A DNA stretch of 64,000 bases from Leptolyngbyaceae cyanobacterium CSU_1_3 (GTDB lineage: Bacteria; Cyanobacteriota; Cyanobacteriia; Leptolyngbyales; Leptolyngbyaceae), in contig JAAUOZ010000004.1 of NCBI GenBank assembly GCA_012034655.1, forward strand, positions 1 to 64,000, in the 5' to 3' direction. Numbering within the stretch: position 1 is the first letter of the stretch; every line of letters begins with the position of its first letter. The translations under genes were made by a program, and so were the position numbers. The notes under the pieces are model-generated. The model saw nothing but the letters and a program-made list of their open reading frames with translations. It made no database searches and was not told where the DNA came from. Below are positions 9,516-19,133 of the stretch, piece after piece.

Positions 9516-9932
9516 TTAAGCAGGATTATGGCTAGATACGGTTACTGAAGCCGTTTCTAGTAGCGAAACATCGGGCGGATCAGATTCGCTCAATTGCCAA
9601 CTTGTTGTGGGACTGACTGCAAAAGTCATGCCCCCCTCCTTCAGCGCAAGTAACACTTGTTTGACCGTCTGCGGTGACACGCCGATCGTTTGAGCCATAT
9701 CCTTTACCGGGATCGGTTGAGGAGCATCACAGCGATCGAGAATGGTCAACGCAAGTTGATACGGACGATCTAAATAGGGTCGGACTTGTACTTGTAAACT
9801 TTGGGGTAGACAGCGACGAAACCAAATGAGAAAAGGGGTAGCTGACTTGATTTTGTCGGAACTGGTTTTATTCACAGGCTCAAGCTCCTTAGCGATCGAT
9901 AGAGGACCTAGACACTTAATGGCATAAACCAT
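9516..9932 (-). CDS. winged-helix DNA-binding protein, function unknown
   Basis: A small (138 residue) likely transcription factor. Residues about 60-115 read as a winged helix: a helix (ALTILDRCD), a turn-helix with IPVKDMAQTIGVSPQTVKQ as the recognition helix region, and a strand pair ending WQL. The N-terminal 50 residues have no recognised domain and the C-terminus is a Ser/Thr/Val-rich tail. The annotated ATG has its AAAGG motif directly before it, so the true start may differ. Upstream, CCTGATAGGG at 9947-9956 and its exact complement at 10068-10077 flank a likely promoter region and could be its own operators. Confidence 0.55.
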   Translation of the reverse strand: MVYAIKCLGPLSIAKELEPVNKTSSDKIKSATPFLIWFRRCLPQSLQVQVRPYLDRPYQLALTILDRCDAPQPIPVKDMAQTIGVSPQTVKQVLLALKEGGMTFAVSPTTSWQLSESDPPDVSLLETASVTVSSHNPA

Positions 9933-9946
9933 CCTTTCGCCTGTCC

Positions 9947-10077
9947 CCTGATAGGGAATGCCTGTATCCCTAAGCTTGAGAATACTAGTTAAGAGTGAAA
10001 AATTAATAGTCTTAGTAAAGTAAAGCCACTAAATTACTGATTTTATTAATTATTGCCAGAAGCATTACCCTATCAGG
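9947..10077. promoter_or_regulatory. paired inverted sites CCTGATAGGG / CCCTATCAGG upstream of the winged-helix gene
   Basis: Two exact 10-bp complementary sites, 9947-9956 and 10068-10077, lie 15 and 136 bases upstream of the winged-helix gene and bracket an AT-rich stretch. Spaced inverted sites like these can bind an autoregulator and loop the DNA. This is inference from symmetry and position only. Confidence 0.35.
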
Positions 10078-10276
10078 AATAAGGTTGATATTAATTCGCA
10101 GCTTTACTTAATCCAAGACTGGTAAGAGTTTGGCATGACGGCGCTAGAGTAGGCTGTATCACGAGTGGCAATAACGCCACCACTCATTCTTACCCTGGCG
10201 GACTGCATCTAAATAATGATTGCTCATACAAACCTCTCAAAATTGTGGGCTTCAGTACTTGATATCTCATCGAGTA

Positions 10277-11629
10277 TTACGATCGACAAGATGAAAGCTG
10301 TGCTGATTCTTGGGGATGATTTTTCAGATAATCACCGAGCCAGGTACAGCCTTGTTTCAGAAGATCATCAGGGTTTAGATTCCAGGAATTGATCTCTGAA
10401 CCGCTGCTGGATAGTAAGCGATCGCTGTTTGGCGTAAAGCTCAGAAATGAGTTAAAGGCTCCACCGGGTTCGATTTGAGTAATCGGTGTGCCGTCGGCTT
10501 GCCAGAGGTGAATCGTACTATCGATTGTTTTAGCAACCAGTAATTGACCATTTGGACTAAATTGAAATTGTCCAATCTGATTGATCTCAAGGGTGCGAAT
10601 CAGCGAACCGTCGGGATTCCAAAGTTTAATCGTTTGATCAAATCCAACAGTTGCAAATTGTTTACCATCTTTGCGATGGGCGATGTCTACGATCGCGCCT
10701 CCATGATTCAAAGTTTTTAGTAACTCGCCGCTTTCAGACCAGATAAACAGCTTTCCATGCTGATCGCCCATCATAAACTGTCCAGTCGGCGAAAATCCCA
10801 TCGAAACGATCTCATGAGAGTGCCCGGAGAGCGTTTTGAGCCATTGCCCCGATCGCGTCCAGAGTTGTGCAGCACGAGTCGGTTTTGGGATGCCAGCAGA
10901 CACGGTGATGTAGGTTTGATTGTTCGGACTGAAGTAAAGTAGTTCAGCCTGATCAATCTCTCTGATGAACTGTCCTTCAATGCTCCAAAGTTGAGTTTTA
11001 TCGGGTTGATTTCCTGCGATCGCAAACATCTTGCTATCCGGACTAAATTCAATTCCTGGCTTGTAGTGATTTACTGCTACTTCTTTGATCAGATCGCCTG
11101 TTGCGGATCGAATTTGGAGTTTTTTCTTCTGAATTGAAAGTAGAACAATCCGAGAACCATCTGGACTGAACTTCACGCTACTTTCTGGGAAGTCCGCTTG
11201 GATTGTTTTAATCAGGCTGCCATCCGATCGATATAGCGTCATTTCTCCATTCAGTTGCATTGCTGCGATCGTTTGACCATCAGGACTTAAAGTGGCATCC
11301 ACAATTCGAGTCCTAGAGTTTGACTTCGCGCCTGCAATGTTCAATTGACCTGCGGGGTTCGCAATCTGTACCCGATTGATGCGTTGCTGATCGCCTGTCA
11401 CAATTCGAGGAGATTGAATCAAAGCTTGCTTTACTTCAGATTCAGCATTCGTTCGCCAAAGTCTTAGCGTGCCGTCTGGATGGCTCGTTGCAATCATCGA
11501 TCCATCAGAGCTAGCACTAAACCCAGAAATGAACATCTGATGCGCTTTAATTTCTGCTCGCAAGGTTCCATCTGAATTCCAGAATTTGAGCGTGTTGAAA
11601 GTGGCTGGTTTCAAGCGCGATCGCATCAT
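10277..11629 (-). pseudogene. WD40 beta-propeller, C-terminal part of a collapsed HTH-NTPase-WD40 gene
   Basis: About 440 residues of consecutive WD40 blades are seen (FWNSDGTL, LRLWRTNAES, LTLYRSDGSL, LFIWSESGEL, IKLWNPDGSL, IHLWQADGTP). Such propellers are usually the C-terminal half of large cyanobacterial NTPases. Here the first blade (TLKFWNSDGT) is joined, in a different frame, directly to the end of an HTH-like segment encoded at 11640-11756. The central NACHT/NB-ARC ATPase expected between them is absent. It may still make a propeller protein, since the WD40 frame is open with an ATG, but the natural gene seems to have suffered an internal deletion. Confidence 0.7.
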
Positions 11630-11756
11630 AGGTCTTTCCTTCCCATGCCCCCTTTAAGACCTGAATCTCTACATCGCTAAGAGGCTTTTGAGTGACTTGT
11701 TGGATTGCCTGATCTACAAGAGATTGAACTTGATTCCACTCAGATTCTGAACTCAT
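11547..11756 (-). pseudogene. N-terminal HTH module of the same collapsed NTPase gene
   Basis: Starting at the ATG at 11756, the product begins MSSESEWNQVQSLVDQAI and contains LSDVEIQVLKGAWEGKTYDAIA. This is the hallmark of the small N-terminal helix-turn-helix domain (L...E..VL.GAWEG.TY..IA) that precedes NB-ARC or vWA/MoxR-type modules in cyanobacterial conflict-type proteins. After ALETSHF the frame shifts and WD40 sequence follows within about 15 bases, so the ATPase core is missing. It overlaps the WD40 reading frame at 11547-11629 in another frame. Confidence 0.6.
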
Positions 11757-12027
11757 AAGCTTTCGTCGATCGCAGCTTCTATCTTCTAACACAGCTTGTT
11801 TGCAAATTGACAAATCACCGGAGTAAACCAGGATTGGATGCTTTGAACCGGATTTTTCAGGAGAAAACCGGAAATGTTCGGCTACAATAACCGGATTTCT
11901 TCCCGCTGACGTTATGAACGGCTCTGAAGCACGATAAGAATACACAGGATTCGTTTCAGAATCTGAATCCTAGCTCTACTCATTGGATTTGTTAACTAAG
12001 CTAAAAACTAATCGTTCCGCGTTTCTT

Positions 12028-13227
12028 ATGCGTCAACACCTTCTCAATTCCACCATGATTCGAGCAATCCTGCTCACCTCTCTAGCCTTTGGTGGTTCTG
12101 TTCTACCCGTTCAATCTACGCCACGTCCAATTATTGATTCATCGTTCAATTCGACAGATTCCAAAACGATCGCTGAGCAAGTTCGTAAAGATGCGATCGT
12201 AAAAGAAAAGCTCGATAAAACTGCAAAAGTAGTTAGAATTGAACGCGCTGGGCGAGATGACGGTTGGATGTATGCCCCCGTCCCCTATTGGAGAATTGCG
12301 ATCGCAGATCAACGCCAAACGCTCGTTTATCTAACGACTCAAGACGGTCGATTTAGAGCTTTGATGCTACGAAATGGGCAACCTACTCACCCAGTTGGGC
12401 AACTTGCTCAAGAAATTGCGCCTGCTGACATGACTACCGCAGCACTGAACCAAGCCATGAAACAATGGAGCTATCCTCCTACTAAAAATCTGCCTCAAAT
12501 CATTTCAGAGAAAGCGACTTGGGCAAGTGGTTGCGAGAATATTTCGGCTCCTTTCCCTTGCGATCCAGTAGTTCGCAAGGGTTGGAAAATCACAGTTCCC
12601 TTGCAACAATCTCGCTGGGTGTTTCGGGGTGAAACTGCACAAGATCTCCAACTCATCGAACGGACATCTAGCATCGAACGCCGATTACCAACTCAAGTGC
12701 GTAATGAAGTTAAACGAATCGCTGGCAATCATTTTCAACTTTCCCCTGCTGTCGTTTTAGTTAGGAATATTGAGCTTCAAACGTTTGGGGATAGTTGTCT
12801 GGGGCTAGGTGATTTAGCAGAAACTTGTGCCCGTCAAGTCGTCAAAGGCTATCGTGTGGAAGTTGCTGGAAAGGCAAATCAGACGCAAATTTACCGCATC
12901 AGCAATGACACAAAGACTGTTAGCGCAGAGCGCAACTCCGAAGGAACCGCAGGTCTACCCGCTCGTACCGATGAACTGCCAACTGCGATCGCGCTGAAAG
13001 TTCTCAGAATGGCTCAAACTGACCTCAAACGTCCGATCGCAAATCTCAAAATCGTGCGGGCTGAACCAACCTATGACTGCTTTCGCAATCCAACTGATCC
13101 GCCGAATAAAGCTTGTTTTCCAACTCAAAAGATCAACGGCTGGAAAGCTCTCGTGACTAACAATCAGCAATTGATCACCTATACCCTTGATCTCAACGGC
13201 AAGCTCTTGAACAAGAAGCCATCCTAA
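12028..13227 (+). CDS. secreted hypothetical protein with repeated Cys-pair modules
   Basis: I do not recognise the family. From the ATG at 12028, or 12055, the product starts with a short basic stretch and a hydrophobic core (MIRAILLTSLAFGG) followed by a probable signal cleavage site after QSTP. The mature part contains three similar units in which two cysteines precede a short strand with Trp or Tyr: CENISAPFPCDP...GWKITV, CLGLGDLAETCARQ...GYRVEV and CFRNPTDPPNKACFP...GWKALV. An upstream in-frame TTG at 11983 is less likely. It is followed after 32 bases by another secreted protein on the same strand, so the two may be co-transcribed. Confidence 0.6.
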   Translation: MRQHLLNSTMIRAILLTSLAFGGSVLPVQSTPRPIIDSSFNSTDSKTIAEQVRKDAIVKEKLDKTAKVVRIERAGRDDGWMYAPVPYWRIAIADQRQTLVYLTTQDGRFRALMLRNGQPTHPVGQLAQEIAPADMTTAALNQAMKQWSYPPTKNLPQIISEKATWASGCENISAPFPCDPVVRKGWKITVPLQQSRWVFRGETAQDLQLIERTSSIERRLPTQVRNEVKRIAGNHFQLSPAVVLVRNIELQTFGDSCLGLGDLAETCARQVVKGYRVEVAGKANQTQIYRISNDTKTVSAERNSEGTAGLPARTDELPTAIALKVLRMAQTDLKRPIANLKIVRAEPTYDCFRNPTDPPNKACFPTQKINGWKALVTNNQQLITYTLDLNGKLLNKKPS

Positions 13228-13259
13228 AAAGCTTTGTAGTCCTTTTTTCTTAGACACCT

Positions 13260-15308
13260 ATGATGTTTTCTCGATCGATTTCGCTTCTCATGGTTGCCCA
13301 ATTATTCTACTCGCTCCCCGCGATCGCAACCTCACCCGCTCTATCCAAAACCTGTCGCGCCGAACTGATCAGCGAAGTTTATCACAGGTGGAATGATATC
13401 AATGGAACCTTGCTCAGTGACACTCTACCCAGGGTTGCAAGAGAACTCGAAAACGCTCGGCGCAGAGAAGATACCGAAATTACACTCAATACGCTAGATT
13501 TCGCAGCAACTTACATTGCAGGTCAGCCAAATTCTCTTTCTCGTCAAGATTATTCAAAACTGTCCGCCATTCTCGATCAGATGGTTAAATTGGCGCGATT
13601 GCTCCCAAGTCGCTATAGCTTAGTCAAAACCAATGTACTGACGAAAACGGGTCAAGCCTATCAGCAAATTGGACAGTCTGAGAAAGCAAAACCAACCTTG
13701 CAACTCGCAGCACAAGCATCCTCTGGAATTCAAGGCAGTCAAACCATTGCTAAGGCTCAAGTTCAACTAGCAGAAGCTTGGATTGCCGCAAAACAATTCC
13801 CAGAGGCAACAACCGCCTTAAATCGTGCCGTTGAACAGACTGTGAAAGCAAAGCAAGATGCCTACTTTCATCGTGAGACGCTCTCCAAGATCGTGACGCT
13901 ATACGTGCAAGCAGAACAACCCACTCGTGCTTTAACAACGCTTAAACTTTTATCTTCCCGCGACTACGATCCTGCGGTTACTCTCCCTGCGATCGCCACT
14001 GCCTATATCAAAACCAAAGATCCGGTTGCTGCAAAACCAATCCTTGATCCGCTCCTAAAGCAAGTTTTGGCAGTCAAAGATATCGAGCAGCGTGAATCCC
14101 AATTGATGTTGATCGTTGTTCACTACGCGCCCAGTGGAGATCTCGTAAAATTGCAGCAAATCGCTGCTCAATTGAAGCGCCCAAACCGCTATCGAGCGAT
14201 AGCTTCGCTCGCGATCGCGGGAGAAGCCCGCAACTTTAATCAAACAAAACTGCGGACTCAAGCACTCTCGCAATTAATTTCAGACATCAAAGCTGCGAAC
14301 ATCGTTGATCAATTTGGTGGACGCTTTGATAACGAGTGGTATGGTGAACTAAACAATCTTGCTAATCTGCGAAATTATCAGCCTGAACTAAAAATAATCA
14401 TTACTGAGCTTCGTCCAATCAATCTACTCGGTATGGTTCTACAGGATTTGATCAATCAAAAACAATTTGAAACGGCTCGGCGAATGGTTCCGAGACCCAT
14501 GCCCGTTCAAATTGATGCAGCCGTCAATGATGAAAGTGAGCTTTGGTTAGATCGAATCGCGATCGCACAATTACAAGCGGGACAACCCAAACCCGCAGAA
14601 ACTAGAATCGCCTCTGAAAACCAGGATGTCCGCCGACTGATCCGATTTGCTCAAGCATTTCACCAAGCTGGAAATCGCCCAGTTGCAACCCAGATCTTTA
14701 ATCGTGCTAGCGCGATCGCGAAATCCATGCCAGAGCAAGCTGCGATCGCGAATGCGCTGAGTCAAGTCGGGTACTCTGCTGATCCAGTTCTCAATGCGTT
14801 AGCCGCCTCGCTCCGAAAGGAATCCGTGATTTCAAAACGAGCAGAATTACTGCTACCCTTAAGTCCAGAGTTTTCAGATGCTCGAAGTGATTACTTTGCT
14901 TTAGCAGAACGCGCAGGACTCACCAATCAAGTCGAATTTATTACCCTAGCTAGAAGGAACGCACTCTCAGAACGTCGAACGGAAGACGCTTATCGGTTGA
15001 TTTCATCTCCAAAGCAGAGTCCCTCAGAGAATTTTGACTTCGTTTTGCAACTGATCGAATTGCATCTGAGCCAAGGTGATTTCAACCGTGCCCGTTCATT
15101 GCTGGATCTTCCAGTTCAAACCTTACTCAATGCGCCTGAGTCATCTAAACCTCCCAAGGTAGAGCGATCTAGTATCTTTCACAGAACTGCATTGAATTTA
15201 GCTCGTGCAGGTGATTCAGAAGCTGCGATCGCACTTGCACAGTACATTACTCCTGCTAAAGAGCGCGAACAATTACAACAACGTCTGCGCTGTTTAACAT
15301 CGCTCTAA
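13260..15308 (+). CDS. secreted alpha-solenoid (TPR-like) protein
   Basis: The 682-residue product begins with a signal-like hydrophobic stretch (SISLLMVAQLFYSLPAIA), then Ala/Leu-rich helical pairs to the end. Many have a TPR-like pattern (AYQQIGQSEKAKPTLQLA, AWIAAKQFPEATTALNRA, LHLSQGDFNRARSLLDL). It probably acts as a periplasmic scaffold for protein contacts; no catalytic motif is visible. It follows the Cys-module secreted protein by 32 bases. A degenerate 41-codon frame beginning with another signal-like stretch (MIKQSLILFGLAPFAI, from 15311) follows directly and may be the broken start of a third gene. Confidence 0.65.
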   Translation: MMFSRSISLLMVAQLFYSLPAIATSPALSKTCRAELISEVYHRWNDINGTLLSDTLPRVARELENARRREDTEITLNTLDFAATYIAGQPNSLSRQDYSKLSAILDQMVKLARLLPSRYSLVKTNVLTKTGQAYQQIGQSEKAKPTLQLAAQASSGIQGSQTIAKAQVQLAEAWIAAKQFPEATTALNRAVEQTVKAKQDAYFHRETLSKIVTLYVQAEQPTRALTTLKLLSSRDYDPAVTLPAIATAYIKTKDPVAAKPILDPLLKQVLAVKDIEQRESQLMLIVVHYAPSGDLVKLQQIAAQLKRPNRYRAIASLAIAGEARNFNQTKLRTQALSQLISDIKAANIVDQFGGRFDNEWYGELNNLANLRNYQPELKIIITELRPINLLGMVLQDLINQKQFETARRMVPRPMPVQIDAAVNDESELWLDRIAIAQLQAGQPKPAETRIASENQDVRRLIRFAQAFHQAGNRPVATQIFNRASAIAKSMPEQAAIANALSQVGYSADPVLNALAASLRKESVISKRAELLLPLSPEFSDARSDYFALAERAGLTNQVEFITLARRNALSERRTEDAYRLISSPKQSPSENFDFVLQLIELHLSQGDFNRARSLLDLPVQTLLNAPESSKPPKVERSSIFHRTALNLARAGDSEAAIALAQYITPAKEREQLQQRLRCLTSL

Positions 15309-15917
15309 ACATGATCAAACAATCTCTTATCCTCTTCGGGTTAGCTCCTTTTGCAATTCGGATAAAGTACAACTCCATCGGAACCATATATTACAGCAGT
15401 TTGCGATCACAACGTGCCACAGTTAGTCTTATCTAATTGACTCAGAAAACAAACCACAATGATTGAACCAAGGGAGCGCATCTTCTTCAGTATCGCTTGA
15501 TCGAGCGCATCCGATGTGCGAGCTTGGGTCGAACGCAGAATCTCCTTCAACTTCGACCCACCTAATGCGACAATGGCTCCAACCCATCACTGGGGTAGGC
15601 GTATTTGCTCAATATGCTATTTGGATTTCTCTGCGGTAGATATCATTTTTCTCCTTCACCAGTTGTTTTAATAATTCTTGTTCTTTGTCTTTGAGCTTTG
15701 ATCGCCGATCCCCTCTATTTGTGAGTTCGATCGTTCCGCGTTTGGTTGGCTGTGATGTTAGTTGATTCGTCGATCGCGCGATCGCAAGTCTGCTTCGAGG
15801 TGTGGGCCGCTGAATTTTGCCGTTATACAGCTCAGTTCCTATTGGAGACGGTACACTTCAGTTATTGGTAAGACGCAATCGTAAATAATCTATAAAATAA
15901 TCCGCTGGAGCAGAATA
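15309..15917. other. intergenic region with degenerate coding remnants
   Basis: A short frame at 15311-15436 starts with a signal-like peptide and then loses sense. On the minus strand around 15625-15745 a 40-codon stretch rich in Lys and Glu (KLKDKEQELLKQLVKEKNDI) looks like the coiled-coil tail of a lost gene. Nothing here is clearly functional. The methyltransferase promoter should lie near its right end. Confidence 0.4.
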
Positions 15918-16652
15918 ATGAAAGAGTGGTACAAGGAAGACCTTGCATACATTCATGATGTTGGTCACAGTGATTATGCTCTCAAGTCGGCCCCTGGCAT
16001 AATCGAAATTTTGGCTCAAAACAACATTCGAGAAGGTTTAGTAGTGGATTTGGGCTGTGGAAGTGGATTATCCGCATTAGCACTCACGAAAGCAAATTAT
16101 CAAGTTCTGGGAGTGGATATTTCTGAGTCTCTTGTTGCAATTGCTCGAACCAGAGTTCCAAATGCTGAGTTTCGAGTTGAATCACTGTTCAAGTTCAATA
16201 TTCCGTTTTGCAATGCTGTTATCTCAATTGGTGAATGTCTCAACTACCTGTTTGACAGCGATAACAATTGTCAAACACTTATTCAACTCTTTAAACGTAT
16301 CTACAACGCATTAGCTCCGGGAGGTGTGTTTATTTTTGACATTGCAGAGCCAGGTCAAGTAATAGAAGAAAGCAGGATTAAAAGCTTTACTGAGGGAGAA
16401 GATTGGATAGTCCTTGTTGAGAAGGAGGAGGATCAAGAGAAGTCAATATTAAGCCGTCGTATTGTCACTCTGCGTAAGGTGGAAGAGTATTATAGACGAG
16501 ATGATGAAGTACATTATTTGCTGTTGTACAAGGCAACAGATGTTATTGAAGAATTGAGACAAGTCGGTTTTAATGTTTGGAGTATGAGTAGTTATGGTCA
16601 TTATAGGCTACCAAAGTCTCATGTTGCTTTTGTTGCACGTAAATCAGTTTGA
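15918..16652 (+). CDS. class I SAM-dependent methyltransferase
   Basis: A cytoplasmic methyltransferase of unknown substrate. The SAM-binding motif VVDLGCGSGLSALAL is at about residues 41-55, the acidic end of strand 2 at VLGVDISESLV (about 67-77), and a later motif in GGVFIFDIAEPG. The 244-residue length is usual for the Methyltransf_25/11 group. A GGAG ribosome site precedes the ATG. The gene stands alone and is followed by an attC-like imperfect inverted repeat, as though it were a captured gene cassette. Confidence 0.8.
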   Translation: MKEWYKEDLAYIHDVGHSDYALKSAPGIIEILAQNNIREGLVVDLGCGSGLSALALTKANYQVLGVDISESLVAIARTRVPNAEFRVESLFKFNIPFCNAVISIGECLNYLFDSDNNCQTLIQLFKRIYNALAPGGVFIFDIAEPGQVIEESRIKSFTEGEDWIVLVEKEEDQEKSILSRRIVTLRKVEEYYRRDDEVHYLLLYKATDVIEELRQVGFNVWSMSSYGHYRLPKSHVAFVARKSV

Positions 16653-16677
16653 TAGGACAAATGAGTAGGCGATCGCC

Positions 16678-16764
16678 ATATAACATTGCGGTGCAGCGGA
16701 CTGAAGGAAGCCACTGGTGCTGGGTGCGAGGTTTTGGCAGCCTTTGACCGTAACCGTTAGACCG
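16678..16764 (+). repeat. attC-like imperfect inverted repeat after the methyltransferase
   Basis: The segment opens with TATAACA, contains GGTGCAGCGGACTG and a mirrored GCAGCCTTTGACCG, and closes with GTTAGAC. The outer boxes fit the integron attC consensus (RYYYAAC ... GTTRRRY), and length and position just after a stop codon also fit. No integrase gene is in the window. It could instead be an ordinary cyanobacterial dispersed repeat. Confidence 0.4.
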
Positions 16765-17031
16765 CTTTTGGTCGTGGGAAATCTGACTGAGTAACTACTT
16801 GAACATTTGAGTAATTAGGTGGTCAGATAGGCGATCGAAGTTATGTAGGCGCTTAACATTCCTTCTGCTACTGTGATCTAAAGCTTGCTCTGCCTTCATT
16901 GCCTGACCAGGGTTAAAACGTTCAGAGTGCCTCATTCTTGCACTATGATCGTTACCACAAGACCTTTTAACCCATCTTAGAGGACGATGTGTGGTGTGCT
17001 TCTTAGTCATCACATTTATGTCAAGCCATCT

Positions 17032-17430
17032 TTATCCTTCTGCGAAAATTGCCAGGGTGGTCAAGGTAATCAAGCAAGCGAATTGAATCGCTAAGCTCAA
17101 TACCCGAAAGTTTGGGTTAAGACCTGCAATGTGAATGACAGAGTGCAGAATCCGAAATCCTATGTAGATCACAACCAACGAGTCGATCGCAATTCCAGCA
17201 GCGTTCCGAGCACTGAGCAGAAATACGACTCCTAGATATAAGGGCAAGTTCTCAACTAAGTTGGCTTGTACTCGATAGAGCCGCCACAGCAAATTTTTAT
17301 CATTTGGGGTAGCGAAATCTTGGATCGAACCTCCCTTCGCGAGATGGCGAATTCTGACCCCAATCAGAAGCGTGACGATCGCTATCGTCCAGACTATGAA
17401 AATTACTAAACCCCAAAGCGGCAGCGTCAT
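17032..17430 (-). CDS. MAPEG family membrane protein
   Basis: A four-helix integral membrane protein of the eicosanoid/glutathione metabolism (MAPEG) family, which in bacteria is thought to act in glutathione-dependent detoxification. The family signature RVQANLVENLPLYLG lies after the first loop (about residues 53-67). Hydrophobic segments are near 5-25, 62-80, 82-100 and 112-130, and the length (132) is typical. The AraC-type regulator gene lies 94 bases upstream on the same strand. Confidence 0.8.
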   Translation of the reverse strand: MTLPLWGLVIFIVWTIAIVTLLIGVRIRHLAKGGSIQDFATPNDKNLLWRLYRVQANLVENLPLYLGVVFLLSARNAAGIAIDSLVVIYIGFRILHSVIHIAGLNPNFRVLSLAIQFACLITLTTLAIFAEG

Positions 17431-17524
17431 CGCGTTGATCCTCCTGAGCTTCTGACCGTAGTTTAGGAAGTCTGTGGTTGAGAATGCTAGAAAGAAATTG
17501 CCTACTTTTGGGACATTCTTGCGA

Positions 17525-18442
17525 TCAACCCTGCTGTAGTTGCTTTGGAGTCACTCCCAGGAGTCGCTTGAAGTATCGGGTCAGATGGCTTTGGTCGCAA
17601 AATCCGACTTGCGTGGCAATCTCTGCAAGGCTGAGTTCAGACTGTTGCAGGAGCACCTTGGCTTGCTCAATTCGACATCGCAAAATATATTGATGCGGCG
17701 TTACCTTCGTCGTTTGCTTAAATAGACGTAAGAAGTAATAGGGGCTGAGTTGAGCGATCGCAGCTAGTTCCGTCAGTTTGATCTCTTGATGGAGATTCTC
17801 GCGAACATACTCTGTGATCTGTTGCAGTTTTAGTTGTGATAATCCTTTTGTCTCGTTAAACTGTTTGGGTTGGGTTGTGCAGTAGTTTCGCAGCAGATGA
17901 ATGGCTAACGCAGTTCTAAGACTATCGACCAATAACGGCCCTCCCATCTTGCTGTTTTCGATCTCTGTTCTTAAAGTCGAAACAATGCCTTGAATGAGCA
18001 AATCTTGCTGAGTCATATAGTAAGGAATCAATTCGATACGATCGGGATTCACCCAATCGTGACCCATCTGCTGAAGTAGAATCGGATCGATCGCGACAAT
18101 CGTAAACTGGGCAGTCACGCTCCAATTACACCGTTGGGCAATGCCTGCGGGGATAATGGCAATATCTCCGCTATGACGGGTTTCTCGTTTCAGTTTGCCA
18201 TCGAGCCAACGCTCTCCAGAGCGCATCTCGTCGTCTACAAAGTAAGAAGTCGGTGGGCAATACGCAATCACATGCCAGTTGGCTTCGTGTTCAGGCGTAT
18301 CAAACTGGGGTTGGTGATGATGTTCAAAATGCAGATACTCCCAGCCAACGCTCTTCAGCACCGCAGGCTGCGGCAGCAGAAAGTCGGAGGTCTGCTGACA
18401 ACTAAAGTCGATAGGCGCGATGGTGCGTTCTGGCTGTCTCAT
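17525..18442 (-). CDS. AraC family transcriptional regulator
   Basis: A DNA-binding activator with an N-terminal cupin-like ligand domain (about residues 40-190, containing HHHQPQFDTPEHEANWHV) and the two C-terminal helix-turn-helix motifs of AraC/XylS. The first is IKLTELAAIAQLSPYYF; the second is LSLAEIATQVGFCDQSH, followed by the signature LTRYFKRLLGVTP. The MAPEG gene lies downstream on the same strand and a VOC-like gene lies divergently, 138 bases away, so one or both may be its targets. The inducer is unknown. Confidence 0.88.
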   Translation of the reverse strand: MRQPERTIAPIDFSCQQTSDFLLPQPAVLKSVGWEYLHFEHHHQPQFDTPEHEANWHVIAYCPPTSYFVDDEMRSGERWLDGKLKRETRHSGDIAIIPAGIAQRCNWSVTAQFTIVAIDPILLQQMGHDWVNPDRIELIPYYMTQQDLLIQGIVSTLRTEIENSKMGGPLLVDSLRTALAIHLLRNYCTTQPKQFNETKGLSQLKLQQITEYVRENLHQEIKLTELAAIAQLSPYYFLRLFKQTTKVTPHQYILRCRIEQAKVLLQQSELSLAEIATQVGFCDQSHLTRYFKRLLGVTPKQLQQG

Positions 18443-18580
18443 CGGGTTGCCCTGCTAGGTCTGTTTTACATGCTTAACGATACTCCGAATAGTCCCCGCA
18501 CGGGTCAGCATATTTAGCAAACTTAGCTCGTGTATTGAATCATTCGCCTCATAGCTTTTGTTTTTTCTTTAGAGGTTTTT

Positions 18581-19078
18581 ATGTTGCACCATCTCTCATT
18601 TGCAGTTCGTGATCCGCTCCATGTTGCTGAAGTGGTTGCCGAATTATGGCAAGGCAAGGCGATTCCTTTTCCGGGTCATTCGGATAGCTTCGTTGCACTC
18701 AGCTTTGATTCCTATGGCTCTGCGATCGAATTTTTTCCCAAGGGAACCGTGCTGCAACCACGATTAGCACAGAGCGCAACTCCGCAGGAACCGCAAGATC
18801 AACCTGTTCAGTTTAGTCACGCGGACTGGACTGTCGCTAACTATACGGCAACTCATGTCAATATGGCAGTGCCGATTAGCGAGGCGCAAATTTATGCCAT
18901 CGCAGAACGAGAAGGTTGGCGTGCGGTTCGATGTAATCGGGAGGGACTCTTCGATCTGATTGAGTTCTGGATTGAGAATGAGGTCATGCTGGAGTTGTTG
19001 CCCCCCAATTTGGTAGAGCAATATCTGACGATCGTACAGCCCGACAATTTGAAGGCGATGTTTAACCTGAAAGCTTAA
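18581..19078 (+). CDS. VOC-fold-like hypothetical protein
   Basis: The 165-residue product opens MLHHLSFAVRDP, like vicinal-oxygen-chelate proteins where His of HLSF binds a metal, and later has ATHVNMAVPISE and FWIENEVMLELLPP, which could supply the second metal His and Glu. No close family is recognised. It is divergent from the AraC gene and is followed 55 bases later by cupin and reductase genes on the same strand, so these three may form an AraC-controlled unit. Confidence 0.55.
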   Translation: MLHHLSFAVRDPLHVAEVVAELWQGKAIPFPGHSDSFVALSFDSYGSAIEFFPKGTVLQPRLAQSATPQEPQDQPVQFSHADWTVANYTATHVNMAVPISEAQIYAIAEREGWRAVRCNREGLFDLIEFWIENEVMLELLPPNLVEQYLTIVQPDNLKAMFNLKA

Positions 19079-19133
19079 TATGTGTTTTGGCAAAAGTAGG
19101 TAGTAATTGTTTACAAACAAAGGAGCATTGATC

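Noticed and set aside
16795-17013. 72-codon minus-strand frame rich in His and Arg
   Set aside because: Ends near an attC-like region, no family, no clear ribosome site; could be real but I cannot support it.
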